A stretch of 64,000 nucleotides of DNA from Burkholderiales bacterium JOSHI_001 (GTDB lineage: Bacteria > Pseudomonadota > Gammaproteobacteria > Burkholderiales > Burkholderiaceae_C), in NCBI GenBank assembly GCA_000244995.1, contig CM001438.1, positions 124,001 through 188,000 of the forward strand, given 5' to 3'. The notes beneath the pieces are model-generated. The model did not search any database and was not told where the DNA came from. It worked only from the letters and a program-made list of their open reading frames with translations. How positions within the stretch are numbered: position 1 is the stretch's first letter; every line of letters begins with the position of its first letter. The translations under genes were made by a program, and so were the position numbers. Below are positions 51,473 to 60,494 of the stretch, in pieces.

Positions 51473-53149
51473 GTGACCACGACCGCGCCCGCTGCCCCGG
51501 CGCCGCAGGCCCCGCCCGCGCGGCCAGCGGCGCAGCCCACGCCAGTGCCGGCGCGCATCGGCGCCTACCCGGTCAGCGCGGTCATCGGCACCGGCTCCAT
51601 GGGCGTGGTCTACCTGGGCCATGACCCGGTCATCGACCGGCCGGTGGCCATCAAGACCCTGCGCCGCCACCTGCTGGACGACGGTTCGGCCACCGAAGGC
51701 GTGGCCCAGCGCTTCCGCGTGGAAGCGCGCGCCGCCGGGCGCCTGAACCACCGCGGCATCGTCTCGGTGTACCAGTTTGCCGAGGACGAGGCCTTCGCCT
51801 ACATCGTGATGGAGTACGTGCGCGGCCACAGCCTGGCGCACTACCTGCGCAAGACCGAACGCCTGCCGCGCCAGGACGTGCTGTGCCTGATGGTGCAGCT
51901 GCTCGAAGCCCTGCACTACGCGCATGAAGCCGGCGTGGTGCACCGGGACATCAAGCCCGCCAACCTGATGGTGGACACCGACGGCTGGCTGAAGATCACC
52001 GACTTCGGCATCGCCCGCACCATGGAAGCCAGCAGCGCCACCAAGACCAATGCGCTGGTGGGCACGCCGGGCTACATGGCGCCCGAGCTCTACGTGGGCG
52101 GGGCCTTCGACCGCCGGGTGGACATCTTCTCGGCCGGGGTGCTGCTGTACCAGATGCTGGCCGGCCACAAACCCTTCTCGGGCACGATGGAAAGCATCAT
52201 GTACGAGATCGTCTACAAGCAGCATGTGCCGCTGTCGCAGCGCACCGGCGACCTGTCGCTCGATCTGTTCGAGCCCGTGCTGGACCGCGCGCTGGCCAAG
52301 GACCCCGGCATGCGCTTTGCCAACGCGCAGGAGTTCATCCGTGCGCTCAAGGCCCTGGCCAGCAGCCCGCTGCCCGCGCACCTGGCACCGCAGGACCTGC
52401 TGCCTTTCCAGCCGCCCTGGGAAGGTGAAAACGCCCTGGCCACGCTGGCGCCCCGCGCGGCCTCGGCCGCGGCGGTTGCAGCGGCCCTGGTGGCCGGACC
52501 GGCCGCTGAGGACGCGGGGGCCGAAGCCGCGGCGCCTGCCGACGACAGCGCGAAGCCGTCTGACTTTGCCGACACCGCGTCGCTGGAGCCCGCCCCCGGC
52601 ACCGGCCACGGCACGCATGGCACCCACGGCAGCGACAGCCGCCCGCCCACCGCCACCGAACCCGTGCCCACCGGCTGGGACCCGTCGGCCCTGGTGGGGC
52701 TGGAACAAGAACTGGCGCAGCTGGTGGGCCCCATGGCCAAGGTGCTGGTGCGCCGCGCCGCGCGCGGCCAGGTGCACCTGGACGGTGTGCGCCAGGCCGC
52801 TGCTGCCGCGCTGGTGGACGCCACGGTGCGCCAGCGCTTCCTGGCCGGCCCCGCTGGCAAGCCGCGCAGCGCCGCGGCGCCCGCCGAGCGCGGCACCATT
52901 CCCCCGGGCACCCTGCCCAGCGGCAGCGGCGGTGGCACGGGCAGCGGCGCGCTGATGACGGCGCAGGACGTGGACAAGGCCACCGCGGTGCTGAAGCAGG
53001 CCATCGGTCCGATTGCGGCGGTGCTGGTCAAGCGCTGCGCCGACACGTCCCAGTCGCGCGAGCGTTTCATCACCCGCGTGATGGAGCAACTGGTCGACCG
53101 CGTGGACAGCGCCGCGCTGCAGGCCGAGCTGCTTCGCAAGCTGGGCTGA
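51473..53149 (+). CDS. Hanks-type Ser/Thr protein kinase with C-terminal repeat domain
   Basis: 558 residues from a GTG start at 51473. The kinase domain covers about 25-290: GTGSMGVVYLG loop, Lys61 in VAIKTLRR, HRDIKPANLM with Asp159, and DFG at Asp177, followed by APELYVGGAFDRRVDIFSAG. A Pro/Ala-rich linker follows, then two similar segments, LVGPMAKVLVRRAARG near 415 and AIGPIAAVLVKRCADTSQSR near 508, which form a small repeat domain at the end. There is no membrane segment, so it is cytoplasmic. Its position after the FecR-like and c-heme HAMP genes suggests it is the signalling partner. Confidence 0.88.
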   Translation: MTTTAPAAPAPQAPPARPAAQPTPVPARIGAYPVSAVIGTGSMGVVYLGHDPVIDRPVAIKTLRRHLLDDGSATEGVAQRFRVEARAAGRLNHRGIVSVYQFAEDEAFAYIVMEYVRGHSLAHYLRKTERLPRQDVLCLMVQLLEALHYAHEAGVVHRDIKPANLMVDTDGWLKITDFGIARTMEASSATKTNALVGTPGYMAPELYVGGAFDRRVDIFSAGVLLYQMLAGHKPFSGTMESIMYEIVYKQHVPLSQRTGDLSLDLFEPVLDRALAKDPGMRFANAQEFIRALKALASSPLPAHLAPQDLLPFQPPWEGENALATLAPRAASAAAVAAALVAGPAAEDAGAEAAAPADDSAKPSDFADTASLEPAPGTGHGTHGTHGSDSRPPTATEPVPTGWDPSALVGLEQELAQLVGPMAKVLVRRAARGQVHLDGVRQAAAAALVDATVRQRFLAGPAGKPRSAAAPAERGTIPPGTLPSGSGGGTGSGALMTAQDVDKATAVLKQAIGPIAAVLVKRCADTSQSRERFITRVMEQLVDRVDSAALQAELLRKLG

Positions 53150-54688
53150 TCAGGCCGGCTTGCCCGGCTGCAGCCGCTGGCGCAGTTCGGTCTTCAGCAC
53201 CTTGCCGTAGTGGTTCTTGGGCAGTGCGTCCACCGCGATGTAGCGCTTGGGCCGCTTGAAGCGCGCGATGCGCGCCAGGCAATGCGCGTCCAGCGCCGCG
53301 GCGTCCCAGGCCGCGCCGGGCCGCATCACCACGAAGGCCACCACCACCTCGCCCCATTGCGCGTCCGGCGCACCCACCACCGCCACCTCGGCCACGCCGG
53401 GGGCTGCGAGCAGCGCCTCTTCGACTTCCCGCGGGTAGATGTTGCTGCCGCCGCTGATCAGCAGGTCCTTGCTGCGGTCCTTCAGCGTGAGGAAGCCGTC
53501 CTCGTCCAGGCTGCCCACGTCGCCGGTCCACAACCAGCCGTCGCGCAGCGCGCTGGCGCTGGCTTCGGGGTTGCGCCAGTAGCCGGCCATCACGCTGTCG
53601 CCGCGCACCAGCACCTCGCCCACTTCGCCCGCCGGCAGGGGCTGCCCCTGGGCGTCGGCCACGCGCACCCGCACCGGCGTCTGGGCCGTGCCCACCGAGG
53701 CCAGGCGTTCGGCATGGCGCGGGTGCGTGGCGTCTTCGTGGTGGCGCCGTGCCAGCGCGGTGGCCACCATCGGGGTTTCACCCTGGCCGTAGATCTGCAC
53801 GAAGCGCGGGCCCATCACGCGCAGCGCGCGCTGGATGTCGGCCAGGTACATCGGCGCGCCGCCGTAGACGATGGTCTTGAACGCGGCGGCGGCGTCCGCG
53901 GGGCCCAGGCCCGCCGCTTCCGCATGGACAACAAGCCGATTGACGATGGTGGGCGCGGCAAAGGTGGACAGCGGGCCCAGCGCCCCGCCCAGCGCGACCA
54001 GCTCGGCCGCGTCTACCCCGCCCGAGGCCGGCACCAGGTGCTGCGCGCCGGCCATCAGGTGCGGCACCGCGTACAGGCCGCAGCCGTGCGACATGGGGGC
54101 GGCATAGGCCATCACGTCATGGATGCCGATGGGGTCCACGTCGGCGAAGTAGGCCAGCCCCATGGTCAGCAGGTTGCGCTGCGTGATCATCACGCCCTTG
54201 GGCCGGCCGGTGGTGCCGCTGGTGTAGAACAGCCAGGCCAGGTCGTCCAGGGTGCTGTCGGCCACCGGCACCTCGCGCCAGGGCAGCGGCGCCAGCAGCG
54301 CGTCGGCCTGGGGGGAGTCCACGTCCACCTGCACGTCCAGGCCAGCCAGCGGCTGGGGCGCGACGTCGGCCGAGGTGAAGCCCCAGCGCGCCTGGGCGTT
54401 GTCGATGATCCATTCCACCTCGGCCGGGTGCAGCTTGGCGTTCACCGGCACCACGGCCAGGCCGGCCCACCACGCGCCCCACAGCAGTTCCAGGTAGCGC
54501 GGGTGGTTGGGCATGAACAGCAGCACCCGGTCGCCCGGCGCCAGCCCGGCTGCGCGCAGGCGCCGGGCCAGGCCGGCGCTGCGCTCGGCCCAGGCGTCGA
54601 AGCTGGCCCACGGCGCCGTGCCCCGGAAGATGGCGGTGCGCCCGGCTTGCAGGCGGGCCTGGCGGATGAGCAGGTGGGGCAGGGACAT
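53150..54688 (-). CDS. Acyl-CoA synthetase (AMP-binding enzyme)
   Basis: 512 residues. Adenylate-forming motifs: the P-loop LFYTSGTTGRPKGVMITQRN near residue 165, the YGQGETP aromatic/acid motif near 310, GWLWTGDVGSLDEDGFLTL near 405 and the C-terminal LPKNHYGKVLKTELRQRL, whose Lys is the adenylation lysine. It couples a carboxylic acid (fatty or aromatic) to CoA via an acyl-AMP. No neighbouring gene reveals the substrate. An upstream in-frame ATG at 54850 falls in the divergent promoter region and is rejected. It is convergent with the kinase gene without a gap. Confidence 0.92.
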   Translation of the reverse strand: MSLPHLLIRQARLQAGRTAIFRGTAPWASFDAWAERSAGLARRLRAAGLAPGDRVLLFMPNHPRYLELLWGAWWAGLAVVPVNAKLHPAEVEWIIDNAQARWGFTSADVAPQPLAGLDVQVDVDSPQADALLAPLPWREVPVADSTLDDLAWLFYTSGTTGRPKGVMITQRNLLTMGLAYFADVDPIGIHDVMAYAAPMSHGCGLYAVPHLMAGAQHLVPASGGVDAAELVALGGALGPLSTFAAPTIVNRLVVHAEAAGLGPADAAAAFKTIVYGGAPMYLADIQRALRVMGPRFVQIYGQGETPMVATALARRHHEDATHPRHAERLASVGTAQTPVRVRVADAQGQPLPAGEVGEVLVRGDSVMAGYWRNPEASASALRDGWLWTGDVGSLDEDGFLTLKDRSKDLLISGGSNIYPREVEEALLAAPGVAEVAVVGAPDAQWGEVVVAFVVMRPGAAWDAAALDAHCLARIARFKRPKRYIAVDALPKNHYGKVLKTELRQRLQPGKPA

Positions 54689-54889
54689 GGCGGAGCGTCG
54701 GCCAGCATCTTCCATCGGAACCGGGGGGTGGGTGAAGCGCCCGGAAATCGGGTGGCTACACCCAGGCTTGCCCCACCCCACGGTGTGGCTGGCCTGGTTG
54801 GCGGGCGCCGACTGCCGGGCCAGGGAAATTTCCTGAACCGAATCAAGCACTTGCGCGCCCTGTGGTGAAGTGTCGCGGGGGGCGGGCTG

Positions 54890-54905
54890 TGGCGTGCATT
54901 TTGCA
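54890..54905 (+). promoter_or_regulatory. Sigma-54 promoter of the PEP-CTERM gene
   Basis: TGGCGTGCATTTTGCA matches the -24/-12 consensus TGGCACG-N4-TTGCA with GG and GC at the required spacing and differs only at two less-conserved bases. It lies 62 bases before the ATG at 54968, giving a leader of about 50 bases. An imperfectly placed pair CACTT / AAGTG (54848-54872) just upstream could be an activator site. PEP-CTERM genes in related bacteria are known to depend on the PrsK/PrsR two-component system with RpoN. Confidence 0.7.
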
Positions 54906-54967
54906 CATTCAGGTCACGGCCCCGGCCGACTGCACACACGCACGTTCAAGTGCTAGGAGGAGTTTGC

Positions 54968-55852
54968 ATGTTCAAAAGTATTCGACGCGCCCCAGGCGCG
55001 CTGGCCCTGCTGGCCTGTGCCGCCGGCCTGGCGATGAGCCCGGCCCAGGCCCAGACCACGGCTTTCGTTGATTTCGAGTCCACCCCGGGACTGGCCCAAG
55101 GCCCCAGCATCTATGTGGCCGTGCCGGCCATGCAGGTGATCAATGTGCCCAACATCGCCACCTTCAGCGGTGGCGTGGTGCTGGGCCTGGCCACCTTCTT
55201 CCCGGCCATCTCGTTCGCGTCGTCGCCCAACGTGTATGGCACGGCCGACTTCGGCAACGGCCTGTCGCCCACGCTGACGATCGACATCAACCCGAACTAC
55301 CTCACCACCGAAGTGAGCTTCGCGCTGTTCAACGGCGAAACCTTTGCCCAGACCTACACCGCGCGGGCCTTCAACGGCGCCACGCAGGTGGCTGCGCAGA
55401 CGCTGACCAGCGTGGCCCCGAACTTCAATTCGGGCTATGGCGTGATCGACCTGATCGCCGCGGGTGGCATCACCCAGGTGACCATCGACGCCGACGGCGC
55501 GCCGGCCGCCTTCGACTTCCTGATCGACGACGTTGCCTTCAACCAGGCGCTGACCAACGTCATCACCACCCCGCTGCCGCCGGTGGTGCAGGCCCCGGTG
55601 CAGCCGGTGGAAGTGCAACTGGACAACCTGGACGTGGTGGTGCTGGACACCGATGGCCAGCGCCGCAAGCGCAAGCAAAAGGGCAAGGGCACGGTGCAGG
55701 TGGACTTCGGTGAAGACCTGAGCAACATCCAGAGCGAAGTGCTGCTGTTCGACCCGATCACCACGCCGGTGCCCGAGCCGTCCTCCACCGGGCTGATGCT
55801 GCTGGGCCTGGCTGGCATGGGCGTGCTGCTGCGCCGCCGCCGCATCGACTGA
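54968..55852 (+). CDS. PEP-CTERM sorting-domain protein
   Basis: 294 residues with a signal peptide (to about residue 30), a beta-rich Gly/Ala/Asn/Thr mature part with few charges, a short basic patch (QRRKRKQKGKG near 238) and the classic C-terminal tripartite signal: PVPEPSS, a hydrophobic helix (TGLMLLGLAGMGVLL) and RRRR. Exosortase EpsH/XrtA recognises this tail and the protein is exported to the surface or extracellular matrix. No exosortase gene is in the window. AGGAGG at 54956-54961 is a strong ribosome site, and a sigma-54 promoter lies upstream. Confidence 0.9.
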   Translation: MFKSIRRAPGALALLACAAGLAMSPAQAQTTAFVDFESTPGLAQGPSIYVAVPAMQVINVPNIATFSGGVVLGLATFFPAISFASSPNVYGTADFGNGLSPTLTIDINPNYLTTEVSFALFNGETFAQTYTARAFNGATQVAAQTLTSVAPNFNSGYGVIDLIAAGGITQVTIDADGAPAAFDFLIDDVAFNQALTNVITTPLPPVVQAPVQPVEVQLDNLDVVVLDTDGQRRKRKQKGKGTVQVDFGEDLSNIQSEVLLFDPITTPVPEPSSTGLMLLGLAGMGVLLRRRRID

Positions 55853-55904
55853 AAGCCATCGCCCGGCCGCTTCCCTCCCGCGCAGGGCTTCGGCACGCTT
55901 CGCC

Positions 55905-57614
55905 CTAGGGCGCCAGGCCCGGGCGGTCGGTGCGCGCGCTGGTCGGGCCGCTGCCCACCAGGCGCGCGCTGCCGTCAAGCACCTGCAGCGCACTGACCAG
56001 GCTCTGGTTGTTGCTGGGCGTGGTGACCGTGTCCACGAACCACCATTCGCCCACCACCCGCGTGGCGTCGGCGTCGATCAGCAGGTAGCCCTGGTTCGAC
56101 AGGTCCACGAACTTCAGGTGCGGGTTGATGCTTTTCAACGCATTGGCGAACAGCAGGTGCGTGTCGTGCACGAAGGGCGAGGTGACCGAGGTGGTGACGA
56201 ACTCCACCGCGATGGACCCCGCGCCGGTGTTTTCGTCGTAGCCGCCGGTGGTGGTGTCGCCGTTGTTCGGGTCGGGCGTGAGGTCGGCCCCGAAGGACGC
56301 ATGGGCGTCGCCCGAGAGCACCACCACGTTGCCCACCGCCGGGTGGCTGGCGTCGCCCTTGAACACGCTGAACAGGCGGTCTCGCGCGGGCTGGTAGCCG
56401 TCCCACTGGTCGGCGTTCATGAACAGGCCGCCGCCGTCGATGTTGGTCTGCGGCTGCAACTTCACCTGCGACATCTGCACCCCCTGGGCGATGAACTTCC
56501 AGCGGGCGGTGGACGCGCGCAGCCGCGCCGCCAGCCAGGCGTGCTGCTCGGCGCCCAGCATCTCGCGGCTGCTGTCGGTGAAGGCGTCGCGTTGGCGGAA
56601 GGTGCCCGACAGGGTGGCATTGCCTGGCAGCTGGGGCGAGCGGGCCGCCACCCGCGTCTCCAGCAGGTGGAAGTCCACCAGGTTGCCGATGGCAAAGCTG
56701 CGCCAGCTGCGCCTCAGGTCGGCCGCGTCCTGCACCCGCAGCGGCATCCATTCCATGTAGGCCTGCAGTGCGGTGGCCACGCGCAGCGGCCAGGGACCGT
56801 CCAGCACCGGGTTGTGCGCGGTGCTGCCGCTCACGTTGGCGTCGCTGGCAATGTCGTGGTCGTCCCACATGGCCACCATGGGGTGCTGGCGGTGCAGATC
56901 CTGCAGGTCGGGGTCGCGCTTGTGCAGGGCGTGGCGCATGCGGTAGTCCGCCAGGGTGTGCAGCGATGTGGCGGGCTCCACGGCGCGGTAGTTGCCAGGC
57001 GCGTCGCCGCGTTCATAGATGAAGTCGCCCAGGTGCACCACCAGGTCCAGGTCGGCGCGCTCGGCCACGCGCCGGTACACATTGAAGAAGCCCTGGGAGA
57101 AGTCCGAGCAGCTCAGCACCGCCAGGCGCAGCCGGGCCGTGCTGCCGCTGGGCAGGGTGCGGGTTCGGCCCAGCGGGGACCGCACTGTCGCACCGGACTC
57201 GCTGGCGCTGAACTGGTAGTAGTAGCTGGTGTTGGCCGCCAGGCCGGTGACGTCCAGCTTCAGCGTGTGGTCGCGGCTGGCGTCGGTGCTGGCGTCCACA
57301 CGCTTCACCACCTGCGTCAGGGCCGCGTCGGTGGCGACCGTGCATTGCACGGCCACCGCGGCGCCATCGGCCGGCGTGACGCGGGTCCACAGGATCACCC
57401 GGTCGGCCAGCGGGTCGCCACTGGCCACGCCATGGCGGAACAGGCCGGTGCCGGCGGGCGTGGGCAGGTTGCTCCCGTCGGGCCCGCCGCCACCGCAGGC
57501 CTGCAGCAGCGGCACGGCGCCCAGCGCCATGGCGGCGCCCCCGGCCTGCTGCATGAATTGGCGCCGGCTGCTGCCGGGGCCGTCCGGCCTCTTGCGCTGT
57601 GTACTTCGTCCCAT
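55905..57614 (-). CDS. phoD: PhoD-family alkaline phosphatase, Tat-exported lipoprotein
   Basis: 569 residues. The N-terminus has a Tat motif (SSRRQFMQQ) and then a lipobox ending LLQAC-GGGG, so it is probably a Tat-exported lipoprotein. The catalytic core has a Fe/Ca-binding metallophosphatase pattern: GVASGDPLADRVILWTRVTP, AVLSCSDFSQGFFNVYRRVA, HLGDFIYE, the MWDDHDIASDAN region and LSGDAHASF. It hydrolyses phosphate esters in the periplasm or at the surface. The start at 57614 is chosen so the Arg pair lies near residue 17; an in-frame Met at 57653 would extend the n-region. Confidence 0.88.
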   Translation of the reverse strand: MGRSTQRKRPDGPGSSRRQFMQQAGGAAMALGAVPLLQACGGGGPDGSNLPTPAGTGLFRHGVASGDPLADRVILWTRVTPADGAAVAVQCTVATDAALTQVVKRVDASTDASRDHTLKLDVTGLAANTSYYYQFSASESGATVRSPLGRTRTLPSGSTARLRLAVLSCSDFSQGFFNVYRRVAERADLDLVVHLGDFIYERGDAPGNYRAVEPATSLHTLADYRMRHALHKRDPDLQDLHRQHPMVAMWDDHDIASDANVSGSTAHNPVLDGPWPLRVATALQAYMEWMPLRVQDAADLRRSWRSFAIGNLVDFHLLETRVAARSPQLPGNATLSGTFRQRDAFTDSSREMLGAEQHAWLAARLRASTARWKFIAQGVQMSQVKLQPQTNIDGGGLFMNADQWDGYQPARDRLFSVFKGDASHPAVGNVVVLSGDAHASFGADLTPDPNNGDTTTGGYDENTGAGSIAVEFVTTSVTSPFVHDTHLLFANALKSINPHLKFVDLSNQGYLLIDADATRVVGEWWFVDTVTTPSNNQSLVSALQVLDGSARLVGSGPTSARTDRPGLAP

Positions 57615-57842
57615 GCGGTCCCCTTGGCGGGCGGCACAGAACGGCGCCCGCAACCCTGCGTGCCATTGTGTTTCGGGTCGCGTGCGGCGATGCAGCCGTC
57701 AGGTTAAGGCGTGTAAACCACCGGGCGCCGCCCGGGCTGCAGCGGCCAGCAGGGCGGAGGGGCTCAAGGCATGGTTGATGCGAGTGCAGTCTGGGCCTGC
57801 TGCGGCGTATGCTGAAGCCTCACCCATCGCGAAGGAATTGCC

Positions 57843-57980
57843 ATGACGCTTTGCCCCATCGCCATCGTCGCCGGCTGCCAGAAATGCCCTGCGGTGAGCG
57901 TGTGTCCGCTGAAGACCGTGCTGGGCGACGCGCCCAAGGCGGGCGACGCGCCGGCGAAGGAGCCGCCTAAGAAGCCGTGA
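57843..57980 (+). CDS. Small four-cysteine protein (45 residues)
   Basis: MTLCPIAIVAGCQKCPAVS, then VCPLKTVLGD and a Lys/Pro/Ala-rich tail. The four Cys in the CP-x6-GC-x2-CP-x4-CP spacing and the compact length match small conserved hypothetical proteins of betaproteobacteria that I recall; Cys spacing suits a metal or Fe-S site. A GAAGGA site precedes the ATG. The last 14 bases overlap the stop end of the convergent cbbY gene. It is too short for most gene finders. Function is unknown. Confidence 0.65.
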   Translation: MTLCPIAIVAGCQKCPAVSVCPLKTVLGDAPKAGDAPAKEPPKKP

Positions 57981-58719
57981 GCCCTTGGGTGCGCGGCGCG
58001 GCGGCGGCCTGCGCATGCCAGCGGCGCAATTGCGCCAGCGGGTGCGCTTCGTCCAGTTGATGCAACTCGGCCAGCAGGCCGGCCGGCAAGGTGTCGTGGG
58101 CGGTGTAGCGGCTGCGCGTCACCACCACCGGCAGGCCGGCCGCCAGGGCGCTGTGGGCGCCCACCGCGGAATCCTCCAGGGCCAGCGCCTGTTGCGGCGC
58201 CAGGCCCAGGTGCCGCAACACATGCAGGTAGATGTCCGGTGCCGGCTTCTTGTTCGGCACCACGTCGCCCGCGCCGATCACCGCGAACCAGGCTGCCGAG
58301 CCCGGCCCCCAGGTGGCGTTCAGCAGCTCGTGCACATTGCGTTCGCTGGTGGTGGTGGCAATGGCCAGGGGCAGCCCGGCCGCGCGGGCGTCGCGCACCA
58401 GGCGGTCGATGCCCGGGCGCAAGTTGACGCCGCCGGTCTGCACGATGGTGGCGTAGTGCTGGTTCTTCACCGCGTGCAATTGCGCGGCCCAGGCGGCGAA
58501 GTCGGGCCGGGCAAGCACCTTCGGGTCGGCTTCGCGGCACCAGGCGGCGATGCGCTCCTTGCCGCCGGTCACCGCCAGCAGGCGCGCATAGGTGGCTTCG
58601 TCCCAGAACCAGCGCAGTCCGGCTTCTTCGAAGGCGTGGTTGAAAGCCGGCCGGTGCCCCTGCTCTTCGGTTTCGGCCAGGGTGCCATCGACATCGAAGA
58701 TGATGGCCTTCAGCGTCAT
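57967..58719 (-). CDS. cbbY: CbbY-type HAD phosphatase
   Basis: 250 residues. HAD motif I is IIFDVDGTLAETEEQGH at the start, motif II ATTTSERNV, Lys in PNKKPAPDIYLHVL and motif IV ALEDSAVGAHSALAAGLP. The sequence pattern from RPAFNHAFEEAGLRWFWDEA is that of CbbY, which removes phosphate from xylulose-1,5-bisphosphate, a RuBisCO inhibitor. It is the last gene of the cbb operon in this window, 5 bases after cbbE. Confidence 0.9.
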   Translation of the reverse strand: MTLKAIIFDVDGTLAETEEQGHRPAFNHAFEEAGLRWFWDEATYARLLAVTGGKERIAAWCREADPKVLARPDFAAWAAQLHAVKNQHYATIVQTGGVNLRPGIDRLVRDARAAGLPLAIATTTSERNVHELLNATWGPGSAAWFAVIGAGDVVPNKKPAPDIYLHVLRHLGLAPQQALALEDSAVGAHSALAAGLPVVVTRSRYTAHDTLPAGLLAELHQLDEAHPLAQLRRWHAQAAAAPRTQGLTAS

Positions 58720-58724
58720 GCGGT

Positions 58725-59408
58725 TCAGGCGGCGGTGGCGCGGTCCCGCAGGGTGGCGATCGTGGCGCGCCAATCGCTGGATCCGAAAACAGCCGAGCCG
58801 GCAACGAAGGTGTCGGCACCGGCGGCGGCAATCGACGCGATGTTGTCGGTTTTCACCCCGCCGTCCACTTCCAGGCGGATGGCACGGCCAGTCTCGGCCT
58901 GGTAGCGGTCCAGGCGTTGGCGCACCTGGGTCAGCTTGGGCAGGGTGCTGGCGATGAAGCTCTGGCCGCCGAAGCCGGGGTTCACGCTCATCAGCATCAC
59001 CAGGTCCAGCTTGTCCAGCACATGCTCCAGGTGGTGCAGCGGCGTGGCCGGGTTGAACACCAGGCCGGCCTGGCAGCCCTGGTCTTTGATGAGCGAGATC
59101 GTGCGGTCCACGTGGCGGGTGGCCTCGGGGTGGAAGCTGATCAGGCCGGCGCCGGCCTTGGCGAACAGGGGCACCAGCGCGTCCACCGGCTCCACCATCA
59201 GGTGCACGTCCAGCAGGGCGGCTCCGGCGTAGGGGCGGATGGCTTCGCACACCATGGGCCCGACGGTCAGGTTGGGCACGTAGTGGTTGTCCATCACGTC
59301 CAGGTGGATCCAGTCGGCGCCGGCCTCCACCACCGCCTTCACGTCCGCGCCCAGCTGCGCAAAGTTGGCGGACAGCAGGCTGGGGGCGATGATCACAGGC
59401 TGCTTCAT
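58725..59408 (-). CDS. cbbE: Ribulose-phosphate 3-epimerase
   Basis: 227 residues, TIM barrel: [76 protein letters not shown] and [12 protein letters not shown] are all canonical and include the metal-binding His and Asp residues. It interconverts xylulose-5-phosphate and ribulose-5-phosphate. Two ATGs, at 59411 and 59408, both overlap the cbbA stop; the shorter one is used. It is co-transcribed with cbbA and cbbY. Confidence 0.95.
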   Translation of the reverse strand: MKQPVIIAPSLLSANFAQLGADVKAVVEAGADWIHLDVMDNHYVPNLTVGPMVCEAIRPYAGAALLDVHLMVEPVDALVPLFAKAGAGLISFHPEATRHVDRTISLIKDQGCQAGLVFNPATPLHHLEHVLDKLDLVMLMSVNPGFGGQSFIASTLPKLTQVRQRLDRYQAETGRAIRLEVDGGVKTDNIASIAAAGADTFVAGSAVFGSSDWRATIATLRDRATAA

Positions 59409-60466
59409 CATGCGGCCGTCTTCAAGGGCGCCGCGTAACGCGCCGACATGGCCGACAAGGTCAGCGGCACGATCTTGCTGCCCTGGCCCGCGCAGCCGAA
59501 GGCTTCGAAGCGCTGCTTGCACAGGTCGCGCGCCGCCGCGGTGGCCACCTTCAGGAAGGCGCGCGGGTCGAACTCATCCGGCTTGGTGAACATCAGCTTG
59601 CGCATGGCGCCGGTCATCACCAGGCGGATGTCGGTGTCGATGTTCACCTTGCGCACGCCGCTGCGGATGCCGCGCACGATCTCCTCCACGGGCACGCCGT
59701 AGGTTTCGCGGATGTCGCCGCCGTATTCGCGGATGAGGGCCAGCCACTCCTGCGGCACGCTGGAACTGCCGTGCATCACCAGGTGGGTGTTGGGGATCTT
59801 GGCGTGGATGGCCGCGATGCGGTCGATGGCCAGGATGTCGCCGGTGGGCGCGCGGCTGAACTTGTAGGCGCCGTGGCTGGTGCCGATGGCGATGGCCAGC
59901 GCGTCCACGCCGGTGCGGGCCACGAAATCGGCGGCCTGGTCGGGGTCGGTGAGCAATTGGCTGTGGTCCAGCGTGCCCTCGGCGCCCACGCCGTCTTCTT
60001 CACCCGCGGTGCCGGTTTCCAGGCTGCCCAGGCAACCCAGTTCACCTTCCACGCTGACGCCCAGCGCATGCGCCATGTCCACCACGCGCGAGGTCACGCC
60101 CAGGTTGTAGTCGTAGCTGGCCGGCGTCTTCTGGTCTTCCAGCAGGCTGCCGTCCATCATCACGCTGGTGAAGCCGCTCTTCATGGCCTGCAGGCACACC
60201 GACGCGGAAGCACCATGGTCCTGGTGGATGCAGATGGGGATGTGGGGGTACTGCTCCACCGCGGCTTCCACCAGCTTGCGCAGGAAGGGCTCGCCGGCGT
60301 ATTTGCGCGCGCCGGCGCTGGCCTGCAGGATGACCGGGCTGTCGCAGGCTTCGGCCGCCGTCATGATGGCCTGGATCTGCTCCATGTTGTTGACGTTGAA
60401 GGCCGGCACGCCGTAGCCGTGTTCGGCGGCGTGGTCCAGCAGCTGGCGCAGGGTGATCAGGGCCAT
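59408..60466 (-). CDS. cbbA: Class II fructose-1,6-bisphosphate aldolase, CbbA type
   Basis: 352 residues. Zn-site and active-site segments: [87 protein letters not shown] and [14 protein letters not shown]. The insertion near [20 protein letters not shown] is typical of the autotroph-type aldolase. It condenses DHAP with G3P (and E4P) in the Calvin cycle. It overlaps cbbE at its stop. Confidence 0.96.
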   Translation of the reverse strand: MALITLRQLLDHAAEHGYGVPAFNVNNMEQIQAIMTAAEACDSPVILQASAGARKYAGEPFLRKLVEAAVEQYPHIPICIHQDHGASASVCLQAMKSGFTSVMMDGSLLEDQKTPASYDYNLGVTSRVVDMAHALGVSVEGELGCLGSLETGTAGEEDGVGAEGTLDHSQLLTDPDQAADFVARTGVDALAIAIGTSHGAYKFSRAPTGDILAIDRIAAIHAKIPNTHLVMHGSSSVPQEWLALIREYGGDIRETYGVPVEEIVRGIRSGVRKVNIDTDIRLVMTGAMRKLMFTKPDEFDPRAFLKVATAAARDLCKQRFEAFGCAGQGSKIVPLTLSAMSARYAAPLKTAA

Positions 60467-60494
60467 GGGGGTCTCGGTAGGGAAGTGAAGGAAT

